A stretch of 64,000 nucleotides of DNA from Agelaius tricolor (lineage: Eukaryota > Chordata > Aves > Passeriformes > Icteridae), in contig JALJCS010000039.1 in NCBI GenBank assembly GCA_023055355.1, positions 2,680,501-2,744,500 on the forward strand. Reading direction: 5' to 3'. Shown piece after piece: positions 33,760 through 44,580 of the stretch. Within the stretch, counting starts at the first letter, position 1. Every line of letters begins with the position of its first letter. The notes below the pieces were generated by a model that was not told the origin of the DNA, did not search any database, and saw only the letters and a list, made by a program, of their open reading frames with translations. A program made the position numbers and the translations under genes.

Positions 33760-34300
33760 GGGACATCCCGGCTCTTTGGCAGCCTGGGGACTCCTGGGAT
33801 GTCACCGTGGAGCCCCCGTGAGTTCCTGTGACAGATGGGTGCCTTTGCAGCCCAAGGTGCCCTGGGATGTCACCATGGAATGGCTGTGACTGCCTCTGAC
33901 CACAGGGCTCTTTACCATCCCCAGAAAGCCCTGGGAGGTCTCCATGGAGCCCCTGTCTCTGCCTGTGACATTCCAGCTCTGGAACAGCCTGGAGACTCTT
34001 GGAAAGTCCCCATGGAACCCCTCTGAGGGCCTGTGACAAATGTGATCCTTAGCAGGCAACCATCACTGCGCCCCGGATGCTATGGTCAGTTTCCATGGCA
34101 ACCATCAATGTGCCCCCTGTTGCTATTGTCAGTTTCCATGGCAACCATCACCAGCCCCCTGTTGCTATGCTCAGTCCCTTGGCAGCTCCATGGAGACCCC
34201 ATGCCGGAGTGGTTGCCATGGACACCAGCTCAGGCCTGCAGCCAGAGCCCGTTGCCATGGCAACCATTGGCAGCCCCATCCCCAGGCTGATGGGATCCCA
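33760..34300 (-). repeat. 68 bp and X-box minisatellites, inverted copy
   Basis: 33760-34035 is the 68 bp array. 34080-34300 carries TTTCCATGGCAAC and GTTGCCATGGCAAC units (the perfect palindrome near 34251). Confidence 0.85.
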
Positions 34301-34314
34301 GAAGCACAGAATTG

Positions 34315-34640
34315 GCTGAGCTGGGAGGAACCCATCAGGATCCTCCAGTCCAGCTGCTGGCCCTGCACAGGACACCCCAACTATGCCAGCCTGGGCCTGG
34401 CAGCGCTGGCCAAACGCTGCTGCAGCACAGAGAGCCCTGGAGCTGGGACCCTTCCCTGGGGAGCCTGGCCAGGGCCCCAGCAGCCTCTGGGAAAAAACCT
34501 TTTCCTGACATCCAACCTGAGCCTGCCCCGACTCAGCTGCAGCCACTCCCTCCACTCCTGTCCCTGGGCACCAGAGGGAAGAGGTTCCCACAGCCCCAGC
34601 CAGGGACCCGCTCCCAAGGCTGCTGCCATGGCCACCAGGG
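34315..34640 (-). mobile_element. CR1 LINE 3' tail fragment, inverted copy
   Basis: Reverse complement of the fragment at 9690-10025. Confidence 0.6.
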
Positions 34641-35221
34641 CTGGCACCAGCTGGGATGCTCGGTTTCCACGGGCCGGGCTTCAGGAATGGGATTCCCCAA
34701 TTTCCTGCTCCCGCTAAAACCGCGCTGCCCTCGCTGCCCTCCCGCCTCCCATGGAAAGCACAAAAGGCAAAGATCCCGGGCTGGGATAAGAACAATTTAT
34801 TGGGAACAGCAACCAGATAAGGAACAAACAGGAATAAAAACAATATTGTCAACAGAAAGTACAAGTAAAACTATTTACAGGGAAAAATACAACATCAACA
34901 ACTGGGTCTGCCTGGCCACGTATTTCATCCTGTCTGGAAAGGACACCCTTCTCCTCAGGGGGAGAGAGTCTCTTTCCTGCCCCTGGCAATGACCTGAGGT
35001 GGGAGTGAATGTAATGACAGGACCTTGGCCAGACCCTCACGTTCTTCCATCCCACATCATGTCATTGGCAGGGGCAGGAAAAGGTACAGGTGTCTTCCCA
35101 GCATGGATCATGGGGAACATGGATCACCAGGGCTCTTCCCAATGTGGCTTCTCCTATGGGGGATGAAGCTGGAGTGGTGCATGAAGCTGTTCCTGCAATC
35201 GAGGCATTTGCAGGCCTTTCC

Positions 35222-35878
35222 TTACTGGTGGCTCCATTGGTGTTTTGTCAAATGAGAGCTCTGGGTGAAGCTCTTCCCACACTGGGGACACTCGTAGGGC
35301 CTCTCCCCAGTGTGGATGCGCTGGTGCCTGATGAGGTGGAATTTCTGCTTGAAGCCCTTCCCACAGTCAGGACAGTGGAAGGGCCTCTCCTCTGAGTGAA
35401 TTCGCTCATGCAGGTGGAGACTGGAGCTGGTCTGAAACCTCTTCTGACACTGGGGACACGCGTAGGGCCTCTCCCCAGTGGGGATGCGTTGGTGGATGAT
35501 GAGGGCAGAGCTGCAGCTGAAGCCCTTCCCACACTCCCCACACTCATAGGGCCATTCCCCAGTGTGGATCATCTGGTGGCTGATCAGGGTGCTGCTCTGC
35601 CTGAAGCTCTTCCCACACTCCAAGCACTTGTGGGCCTTCTCCCCATCATGAAGCTGCTCATGGACCACCAACTCCGAGCTCTGGCTGAAGCTCTGTCCAC
35701 CTTCCTGGCTCAGGGTGGGTCTTTTCTCCTCAGAGCACCCTGGGCTGGGTTTGGAGCCCCTCCTCCTGTGGGATCTCTGGATCTTTTCCTCCCCATTGGA
35801 TTCCTGTGCGCTGGAGTCACTCAAAATGGCCTCATCCATGAGGTTCTGCTGTGGGGATTTCTCCTCTCTGGTCTCCAT
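35222..35878 (-). CDS. C2H2 zinc-finger gene copy 2, five fingers
   Basis: Open frame of 218 aa: N-terminal acidic/basic linker (METREEKSP, about 80 residues), then five C2H2 units with TGERP-type linkers. Finger 2 ends HQRIP, so its last zinc-binding His is Pro. It is exactly 56 residues (two fingers) shorter than copy 3. The expected acceptor AG before this exon reads CG here, so joining to the upstream exon is doubtful and the start is set at METREEKSP. The DNA-binding regulator role comes from the family. It may be a decaying copy. Confidence 0.75.
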   Translation of the reverse strand: METREEKSPQQNLMDEAILSDSSAQESNGEEKIQRSHRRRGSKPSPGCSEEKRPTLSQEGGQSFSQSSELVVHEQLHDGEKAHKCLECGKSFRQSSTLISHQMIHTGEWPYECGECGKGFSCSSALIIHQRIPTGERPYACPQCQKRFQTSSSLHLHERIHSEERPFHCPDCGKGFKQKFHLIRHQRIHTGERPYECPQCGKSFTQSSHLTKHQWSHQ

Positions 35879-36009
35879 CCTCAGTTTCTTCCCGGGGGGA
35901 GGTAGGACAAGGAGAGGATGGGATTTGCCTCCGTGCCAGAGGGAAGGGGAAGGAGATCCCCCCAGTGCATCCCCGGCAGGACGGCGTTGGCAGCAGGGTT
36001 GTCCTGCAG

Positions 36010-36575
36010 CCGGGGCTGTGCTGGGCTGGGGGATGGAGCAGGAGAGAGGGGGAAAGGGGCACTGACTTCCTCCTCACTTGCCTGGGTATCCCAGGGCTCC
36101 TTCGTCTTCCTCGCAGCCTCCTCCTCCATCCAATCAAGACTTGGGAATGGGAAATCAAGTTCTGGGAAGAAAACAAAGGGTGCGCACATTGTCGTCTGTT
36201 CCGGGGGCTGTGCTGGGCTGGGAGATGGAGCAGGAGAGAGGGGGAAAGGGGCACTGACTTCCTCCTCACTTGCCTGGGTATCCCAGGGCTCCTTCGTCTT
36301 CCTCGCAGCCTCCTCCTCCATCCAATCAAGACTTGGGAATGGGAAATCAAGTTCTGGGAAGAAAACAAAGGGTGCGCACATTGTCGTCTGTTCCGGGGGC
36401 TGTGCTGGGCTGGGAGATGGAGCAGGAGAGATGGGGAAAGGGGCACTGACTTCCTCCTCACCTGCCTGTGTGTCCCAGGGCTCCTTCCTGTTTCCCGCAG
36501 CCTCCTCCTCTTTTGAGTCAGGGTTTGGGAATGGGAAATCCTGTTTTGGGAACCAAACAAAGGGTGCACACATTG
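36010..36575 (-). repeat. 192 bp tandem triplication of the ZNF upstream exon
   Basis: Three units starting near 36010, 36201 and 36393. Each holds one exon copy (36078-36156, 36270-36348, 36462-36540) with a GTGAGG donor. Copies 1 and 2 contain an ATG (MEEEAARK) but have lost the cag acceptor. Copy 3 keeps the acceptor (aaaacag) and lacks the ATG, as in ZNF copy 3. 192 is a multiple of 3, so frames stay open through all units. Confidence 0.88.
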
Positions 36576-36619
36576 TCTTTTTACAGGATTTAAGGGAAAC
36601 CTGGGGGAGAGTCTAAGTC

Positions 36620-37066
36620 AGCAATACAATTTAAAAAGAAAATTTAGATCAGGGCAATGATACAGAAACACTGCCTTGAACTGACAGAGTCAGGAAATAA
36701 CCTGACACCCTGTTGCTCAGGGTGGTGGCTGCAGTCCCATTAAATGGTGGCTGCAGTGCTGTTGGAGTGGTAAACGTGATTCTGTCACGTGGTAAGCAGT
36801 GATCCTGTAGAAGGGTGGAGTTTTCCTCCGAAGGTCCAGTTGTGGCGTCGATCGGCCTGGTCTTCCTCTGGGATCCAGTGGAGCTGAAAGCTGCTCTTCT
36901 GGGAATCTTGTGGGAGAAGGCTGACTCTGTTGTTCACATTCTCAGATTATATCCAGGTAGGAATGCTTGGCTCCTCCCTCTGGGCAGAGCTTCTCAAATG
37001 GGATGATGGAATTTTTATCAGTGACACTCAATGGCCCATTCACAGAAGATATCTCCCTGGAGGGAG
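36620..37066 (-). promoter_or_regulatory. LTR-like promoter segment of ZNF copy 2
   Basis: Reverse complement of the element at 38690-39115, with ATATAAT in the TATA position near 36944. Confidence 0.4.
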
Positions 37067-38689
37067 GATTCATGTGGAAGAGATAAAGTAAACTGCTCAA
37101 TTAACAGATGATAATTGCCCCACCTTTAACAGAGGGTAATTGAACACACACCCAGGTAAACCTGAGACACTGTTCCAGCCTTGGAAAGCAGGATTTGGTA
37201 CCAGGATTCTTTAGGGAATGCAACCCTGATTGAAGGCAGAGATAGAATCTCCAGAGCCTGCAGCCAGAAATGGACAGTTGTGTGATACTCATTTCAACAT
37301 CTTCTCTTTCAGAATTATTTACTAATGATTATTTGCTTTGCCTACCTAATATTTTTGTAATTTTTTGCAAATTTGCATTATCTAAATTATACTGTTCCTT
37401 AAGTTAAGTTGGTGTCTGTGTCTTTGGTGCGGGCCCTGCCCACTGGCGAAACAGGGCCCAATCCTGCCTAAGTGTTACCTGGGGAGACAAAACCCTCACT
37501 GCAAATGTGCCCCCTTCCTCCTTGTTCCCCACACTTCATGCACTGATCATGATGTCCTATGGTCAGGGGTATCCCTGGGGTCAGCTGGGATCTCCTGTCC
37601 TGGCTGTGTCCCCTCCCAACCTCCCCCACACCCTCAGCCCCTCCCCAGCGTGGCCGAATGAGGGGCAGGACAGGCCTTGGCTCAGTGCGAGCTCAGCAAG
37701 AACAGAACCATCTCTGCGTGCTCAGCCCTGTGCTCAGCCCCCGGGCCCGGCATTTCCTCCACTGCCACCCCGGACCCCCCTTTCCCACCCCTCTGCCCCA
37801 CGGCCACCACAGCACCGGCTGACAATAGAAGCAATTCTGGGGCAATTCCAAGTTTCCTTGGTTCCTTCACAGCTCCAGCTCAGCTGCTGGCAGGTTACAA
37901 TTAAAGAAAAGTGTAAATTTGGCCCATTACGGATATTATTAAAAGGAAGTGGAAGTTCTGTGTAGCTGTCACAAAGGTGACAGGGATGAAGAGAATAATG
38001 ATTCTCACATTTGGCAAAAAACCCAAGCCTGGAAATTCAGTAGTTATTTGGGAATCTAGCTACTTGAGCTGGGCTTCTTGTGGGACTTTTAGCAGCCTTG
38101 TGTTCCTCACCATGTGGTGAATGAACCTTGTCAGTCTTGATGGTATCATTTGCTCCATTTCCTCCAGTGATTTTAAGAAACTTTTCAAGGAGGGACAACA
38201 AAATATTTTCTTTACACTGCAGTCCCACAACAGCCATTTTCCTCATCAGTTCTCCCATAGGTCGCTCAGACGGAGCTGCTTCCAAGTTTCCAAGAGTTCC
38301 TCCAGAGAGACCCACAACCTCCTCAGAGGAAGGAACCATGCTGTTGTCAAAGGCACTTGGGGTCAAAGAACAGTGCCCTGAATTCACTGTGCCGAAATAA
38401 TTTTGCAATCTGGTTAAGAAAATATTAGAGAGATGCCATTTGCCCTGGAGCAGGGCAAGTGTGACATTGTCCCCTGTGTGTGTGGTGTTCCCGGGGTGGG
38501 GGTTTTACACCTGAGCCAGTTTGGGTAAGGGGGGTGGTGTTCACCCCCTGAGCAGGGATTACCCCACTGTTTCAGGCTGCAGTGTAAGATGGAACCAAAT
38601 GCATGTTTTCAATGCCCATCTTCATCAACTGCTATAAACAGGTGGGGCAGTGTTCTTGATCTCTTCCATGACTCAGCCCTGATAACGCC
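37067..38689. other. palindrome spacer, no clear gene
   Basis: Single-copy in this window. AT-rich to 37400, GC-rich 37600-37810. A 123-codon minus-strand frame (38037-38408) is not low-complexity, but I recognise no domain in it. Confidence 0.5.
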
Positions 38690-39115
38690 CTCCAGGGGAG
38701 ATATCTTCTGTGAATGGGCCATTGAGTGTCACTGTGGGGCTGATAAAATTCCATCATCCCATTGTGGGATGCTCTGCCCAGGGGGAGGATCCAAGCATTC
38801 CTATCTGCATATAAGCTCAGGCTGGCAACACAAGGAGCAGCTTGCCTACTGGATTCCCAGAGGACAAGAGCTCCAGAACCACAACTGGACCTTCAGAGGA
38901 AGACCAGACCCTTCTACAGGATCACTGCTCGGACAGAATCACGTTTACCACTCCAACAGGACTGGAGCCACCATTTAATGGGACTGCAGCCACCACCCTG
39001 ACCAGCAACAGGGTGTCAGGTTATATCCTGACTCTGTCAGCTTAAGGCAGTGTTTCTGTATCATTGCCTTGAACTTCATTTTCTTATTAAATTCTAATTC
39101 TGGCTTAGACTCTCC
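38690..39115 (+). promoter_or_regulatory. LTR-like promoter segment of ZNF copy 3
   Basis: TATA-like CATATAAGC at 38808, then a segment shared with the other copies and ATTAAA near 39087 just before the ZNF upstream exon. Confidence 0.45.
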
Positions 39116-39180
39116 TCCAGGTTTCCTTTAAATCCTGTAAAAAGACAATGTGTGCACCCTTTGTTTGGTTCCCAGAACAG

Positions 39181-40269
39181 GATTTCCCATTCCCAAACCT
39201 TGACTCAAAAGAGGAGGAGGCTGTCAGAAAGAGGAAGGAGCCCTGGGATACCCAGGCAGGTGAGGAGGAAGTCAGTGCCCCTTTCCCCCTCTCTCCTGCT
39301 CCATCTCCCAGCCCAGCACGGCCCCCGGCTGTAGGACAACCCTGCTGCCAACCCCATCCTGCTGGGGATGCACTGGGGGGATCTCCTTCCCCTTCCCTGT
39401 TGCATGGGGGCAAATCCCATCCTCCCTGAGGGGAGAAGCTGAGGATGGAGACCAGGGAGGACAAATCCCCACAGCAGAACCATGTGGAAGAGGCCATTTT
39501 GAGATGCTCCACGGTGCAGAATTCCGACATAGAGGAAAAGCCCCAGAAATCCCACAGGAGGAGGGGCTGCAAACCCAGCCCAGGGTGCTCTGAGGAGGAA
39601 AGACCCACCCTGAGCCAGGAAGGTGGACAGAGCTTCAGCCAGAGCTCAGAGCTGGTGGCCCATGGGCAGCTTCCCAATGGGGAGAAGCCCCACAAGTGCT
39701 TGGAGTGTGGGAAGAGCTTCAGGCAGAGCAGCACCCTGATCCGCCACCAGATGATCCACACTGGGGAATGGCCCTACGAGTGTGGGGAGTGTGGGAAGGG
39801 CTTCAGCTGCAGCTCTGCCCTCATCATCCACCAACGCATCCACACTGGGGAGAGGCCCTATGAGTGTCCCCAGTGTCAGAAGAGATTTCAGACCAGCTCC
39901 AGTCTCCACCTGCATGAGCGGATTCACTCAGAGGAGAGGCCCTTCCACTGTCCTGACTGTGGGAAGGGCTTCAAGCAGAAGTCCAACCTCATCAGGCACC
40001 AGCACATCCACACTGGGGAGAGGCCCTACGAGTGTCCCCAGTGTCAGAAGAGGTTTCCCACCAGCTTCAAGCTCCTCCAACACCAGCGGATTCACTCAGA
40101 GGAGAGGCCTTTCCTTTGCCCTGACTGCGGAAAGGGCTTCAAGCACAACTCCACCCTCATCACCCACCGGCGCATCCACACTGGGGAGAGGCCCTACGAG
40201 TGTCCCCAGTGTGGGAAGAGCTTCACCCAGAGCTCTCACTTGACCAGACACCAATGGAGCCACCAGTAA
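39181..40269 (+). CDS. C2H2 zinc-finger gene copy 3, seven fingers, intact
   Basis: Best ZNF candidate. The coding frame is secure from ATG 39445 (gaggATGG context) to TAA 40267: 274 aa with a linker of about 80 residues ([12 protein letters not shown]...) and seven consecutive C2H2 fingers with all Cys and His ligands present and TGE(R/W)P or SEERP linkers, the pattern of nuclear DNA-binding repressors or activators. The upstream exon 39181-39259 has acceptor cccagaacag and donor GTGAGG but no ATG, so translation should begin in the second exon. A shortened intron end offers an acceptor at 39429-39430. Poly(A) signal at 40689. Specific DNA target unknown. Confidence 0.85.
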
Positions 40270-40356
40270 GGAAAGGCCTGCAAATGCCTCGATTGCAGGA
40301 ACAGCTTCATGCACCACTCCAGCTTCATCCCCCATGGGAGAAGCCACATTGGGAAG
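40270..40356 (+). other. in-frame C2H2 finger after the ZNF copy 3 stop
   Basis: After TAA the same frame reads a Cys-x2-Cys-x12-His-x3-His unit (CLDC...FIPHGRSH). The counterpart after ZNF copy 2 is at about 35135-35221. Confidence 0.6.
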
Positions 40357-40688
40357 AGCCTGGTGATCCATGTTCCCCATGATCCATGCTGGGAAGACAC
40401 CTGTACCTTTTCCTGCCCCTGCCAATGACATGATGTGGGATGGAAGAACGTGAGGGTCTGGCCAAGGTCCTGTCATTACATTCACTCCCACCTCAGGTCA
40501 TTGCCAGGGGCAGGAAAGGGACTCTCTCCCCCTGAGGAGAAGGGTGTCCTTTCCAGACAGGATGAAATACGTGGCCAGGCAGAGACAGTTGTTGATGTTG
40601 TATTTTTCCCTGTAAATAGTTTTACTTGTACTTTCTGTTGACAATATTGTTTTTATTCCTGTTTGTTCCTTATCTGGTTGCTGTTCCC

Positions 40689-40694
40689 AATAAA
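40689..40694 (+). terminator. poly(A) signal of ZNF copy 3
   Basis: AATAAA about 420 bp past the stop, conserved in all three blocks. Confidence 0.6.
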
Positions 40695-40879
40695 TTGTTC
40701 TTATCCCAGCCCGGGATCTTTGCCTTTTGTGCTTTCCATGGGAGGCGGGAGGGCAGCGAGGGCAGCGCGGTTTTAGCGGGAGCAGGAAATTGGGGAATCC
40801 CATTCCTGAAGCCCGGCCCGTGGAAACCGAGCATCCCAGCTGGTGCCAGCCCTGGTGGCCATGGCAGCAGCCTTGGGAG

Positions 40880-41205
40880 CGGGTCCCTGGCTGGGGCTCT
40901 GGGAGCCTCTTCCCTCTGGTGCCCAGGGACAGGAGTGGAGGGAGCGGCTGCAGCTGAGTCGGGGCAGGCTCAGGTTGGATGTCAGGAAAAGGTTTTTTCC
41001 CAGAGGCTGCTGGGGCCCTGGCCAGGCTCCCCAGGGAAGGGTCCCAGCTCCAGGGCTCTCTGAGCTGCAGCAGCGTTTGGCCAGCGCTGCCAGGCCCAGG
41101 CTGGCATTGTTGGGGTGTCCTGTGCAGGGCCAGCAGTTGGACTGGAGGATCCTGATGGGTCCCACCCAGCTCAGCCAATTCTGTGCTTCTGGGATCCCAT
41201 CAGCC
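40880..41205 (+). mobile_element. CR1 LINE 3' tail fragment
   Basis: Direct copy of 9690-10025. Confidence 0.65.
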
Positions 41206-41209
41206 TGGG

Positions 41210-41485
41210 GATGGGGCTGCCAATGGTTGCCATGGCAACGGGCTCTGGCTGCAGGCCTGAGCTGGTGTCCATGGAGACCACTCCGGCATGGGGTCTCCAT
41301 GGAGCTGCCAAGGGACTGAGCATAGCAACAGGGGGCTGGTGATGGTTGCCATGGAAACTGACTGACCATAGCAACAGGGGGCTGGTGATGGTTGCCATGG
41401 AAACTGACCATATCAACAGGGGCCCAGTGATGGTTGCCATGGATACTGAGCATAGCAACAGGGGGCTGGTGATGGTTGCCTGCTA
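41210..41485 (+). repeat. X-box-like minisatellite (E2)
   Basis: GTTGCCATGGCAAC at 41226, GTTGCCATGGAAAC at 41345 and 41391, GTTGCCATGGATAC at 41433; spacing 42-46 bp in the regular part. One unit longer than E1. Confidence 0.8.
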
Positions 41486-41511
41486 AGGATCACATTTGTC
41501 ACAGGCCCTCA

Positions 41512-41790
41512 GAGGAGTTCCATGGGGACTTTCCAAGAGTCTCCAGGCTGTTCCAGAGCTGGAATGTCACAGGCAGGGACAGGGGCTCCATGGAGACCTC
41601 CCAGGGGTTTCTGGGCATGGTAAAGAGCCATGTGGTCAGAGGCTGTCACAGCCATTCCATGGTGACATCCCAGGGCACCTTGGGCTGCAAAGGCACCCAT
41701 CTGTCCCAGGCACTCACAGGGGCTCCACGGTGACATCCCAGGAGTCCCCAGGCTGCCAAAGAGCCGGGATGTCCCAGACACTCACAGGGG
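41512..41790 (+). repeat. 68 bp minisatellite (E2)
   Basis: Direct copy of 10301-10575, four units. Confidence 0.85.
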
Positions 41791-41829
41791 TTCCTGTCAT
41801 GGGCACAGTGGGAGCTTCAGGCAAAAGCT

Positions 41830-43900
41830 TTTTTTCTTTTTTGGAGAAACTCCTGCAGAGTCATCAGGTGAAGAAATGACACCCAACAGCCACCATGGAT
41901 CCTCAAACCCCTGCAGCACCCCTAGACTTCTAAATGCCTTCTAAGAGAGGAGACTAGGAGCGGCTGGATCCAACTCCTGCCGCAGACTTTGTCAAAGATG
42001 TAAAAATTTGAACAGGTGGAATTGAACTTTAACACAATTTGTCCTGCAGGATTAATGATAGAATGCCAGAGAGATTTATTTAACTATGTCTCTGCCTTAT
42101 TCTGATCATGGTCAGATGGAAAGATCACTTGCACAGTTATTTAACCCACAGTTCAATTGCTATAACAATTATCAGAATATAATGCTGTAGGAAGCAATAT
42201 TGAAGTCAACAGGCCCTTGCTGGAGTTGTTGGAGCCCATTGCAGGCAGAGCCTCCTGCTCCAGCAGGAACTGCCTTTCCTGTGCCATCAGCAGGGCAGGT
42301 CCCACTGCAGGAAAAGCCCCAGGCCAGCCTCCGCAGAGGGAAGGCCTTGGGCACAAGGGCAGAGTGCCGTGCTGGGAGCTGTGCCAGGGAGAACCTGAGG
42401 CACCAAAGGCACCTTGGCAGCAGCAGCTGCTTGCAGGCCATGGCCAGAAGCCTCCCTTGGCAGCCCGGCCTGGTGGCCACCACTGCAGAGCTGCTGCCTC
42501 AGGGTTCATTCCTGGCTGGCCTCTGAAAAGCCACTTCTGCTCCAGAAACCTGACTGGGAAGCCATTTGCCTCAGCACCTTGGGGACAAGATATCAATGAC
42601 AAAACTCTTCATGCCAGCAGAGCCAAGGCAGGGGCAGAGGAAAGGGCAGAGCCAGGCCCAGGGGACAGGGCTGCCATGGTGATGGCTGTGAGGGCACTGC
42701 CCCTGCAGCAGCCTGGCTGCCCTCAGCAGACATTCTGGCCAGAAGCGTTGTTAGGGCACCCAGCACATCAGAGAACCCACACTGCAGGAATTCTGTCACT
42801 GGGGAGGGCAGGGAGTTTCACTGGGTCAGGTTGCACAAAGCTCCTGATCTTGGTCAGTTCCTGGGATGGGGAATCCACTTCTCTGGAAAAACTCTTGCAG
42901 TTTCATGTCACTTTCATAACTGCAAAATATTTCCTCTTCTAACAAATGTAAATCCACCCTCATTCAGTTTAGAGATATTGACCCTTGTGTTGTCACTGCA
43001 AGATTTGGGAGAAAATAACTTTGATCACTATTTTTCCACCTTCACAGACCTTGGAGAGGACCCAAAAATCTCCCAAGATGGGGTATGGAGGTCTCATCAC
43101 AAAACCAGCAGGGAGAGGCTGATGTCTTTGTGCTCAGTGGGGTGGAGACTGAGGACAGAACAGGAATAGCCTGGGAGGGATGGAAGGGTGGTTTCAGAGA
43201 GGCTGGAGCTTTTCTTCCTAGTGGGAATGAGCCTGAAGAAGACATAATAGCACCAAGGGCAGCTGGGGAGGCCCAGAGTGGACACCAGGAGAAAGGAATT
43301 TCCCTGCCAGGGCAGGGCTGTGGTGCAGCACGTCCCCCAGCAGGAGCCTGGAGCAGCCCAAGGCTTTGTGTGGGCAGGCAGAGGCAGGCAGGAGGCCGAG
43401 CTGTCAGCAAAGGAAGGGGACAGCAAGGTGGGGCAGCCGGTGGATGCCAACAGCCTGCAGGGACAGAGGTGCAGGTTTGCTCAGCACCAGAGACACCTTT
43501 GCCTTGCTTGTCCCCACCTGTCATCACTGCCACCAGTGTTCTGCTCCACCTGGAACCTGGGGATGCTTTTTCAGTCCTGTCCTTCAGATAGATCTTTTTT
43601 AAAGTATGAGAAACTTCATTGCTTCACCCTGTTTTTGAGTCCCTGAGAAGTTCTTTGAGCACACTGTGAGGGACTGAGTCTGATGCAAAGAGCACCAAAG
43701 CCCCAGAGGGTCATTAAAGCCCTTGTGCTGTGTCTGTGCTGCTGAGTTGGGCCAGGCTCCTGGCCCAGAGGCAGCTCCTGGCAAGGGCAGCAGAGCTGCA
43801 GAGAGACAGCTCTGGCCAGGAGCAGCTCCTGTGCACAGCCCAGCAGGGCTGGGGCACTGCCAGGGCCCCTCAGGGACACCAGCAGGGCACAGACAGAGCT
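41830..43900. other. non-coding duplicated sequence of E2
   Basis: Matches 10600-12690, including the inverted OR-block segment at 43500-43900. The 168-codon frame at 43085 pairs with one at 11866 only because the DNA is duplicated. Confidence 0.6.
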
Positions 43901-43969
43901 CACAGGGGCTCAGCATTGGCAGGGGCTGTGGCATGTCCCAGAGGGGGCTGTGTCACAGCAGCTCCTCTG

Positions 43970-44580
43970 TGGCTGTGTCATGGAGGCACAGAGCAGCTGT
44001 GATGTCAGCAAGGGGCTGTGTGACAGCACAGAGTGGGTTGTGTGAGGGCACAGATTGGGCTATGACATGACAGAGTTTATTGTGTGCGGTCATTGAGGTC
44101 ACTGAGCATCATAGAGGGAAATGTGTGACATCACAGATCTGGCTGTGACATCATGACATGGCTGTATGACATCATAGAGCAGGCTGTGAGGTCAAAGTGT
44201 GTGCTGTGACATCACAGAGTGTCAGTATGACATCACAGAGAGGGTTTTGTGACATCACAGAGGGGGTTGTGGCATCACAAGCTGTCTGTGACATCATAGT
44301 GTAGGGTGTGAGGCCTTAGAGCAGATCCTGCCATCATAGAGGGTGGCTCTGTGACATGAGGGAGTGGGTTGTGACATCACTGGCTGGCTGTGTAACATCA
44401 TAGAGCAGGCTGTGACATCACAAAACAGACAGTGACATCACAGGGTGACTCTGTGACATTTCAGAGTCTTCTGAAACATCATAGCACAGCTGTAGGACAT
44501 CACAGGGCGACATCACAGCATAGGCACTGTGACATCACAGAGATGGCTGTGTGACATCACAGGGGCAGTGTGAGGTCCCT
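43970..44580 (+). repeat. TGACATCA tandem array (E2)
   Basis: Sister of 12760-13400 with different unit gains and losses. Confidence 0.85.

Larger units (their letters stand above)
33712..37066 (-). repeat. left arm of a large inverted repeat (E1')
   Basis: Reverse complement of 38690-41828: 68 bp minisatellite, X-box minisatellite, CR1 tail, ZNF 3' UTR, ZNF copy 2 and LTR-like promoter in mirror order. Matching position pairs sum to about 75490-75760, showing only small indels. Longer than the right arm partly because of the exon triplication. Confidence 0.9.
38690..41828 (+). repeat. right arm of the large inverted repeat (start of E2)
   Basis: Mirror of 33712-37066. It continues into E2, which is a direct copy of E1 at an offset of about 31180-31300 bp. 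Confidence 0.9.
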
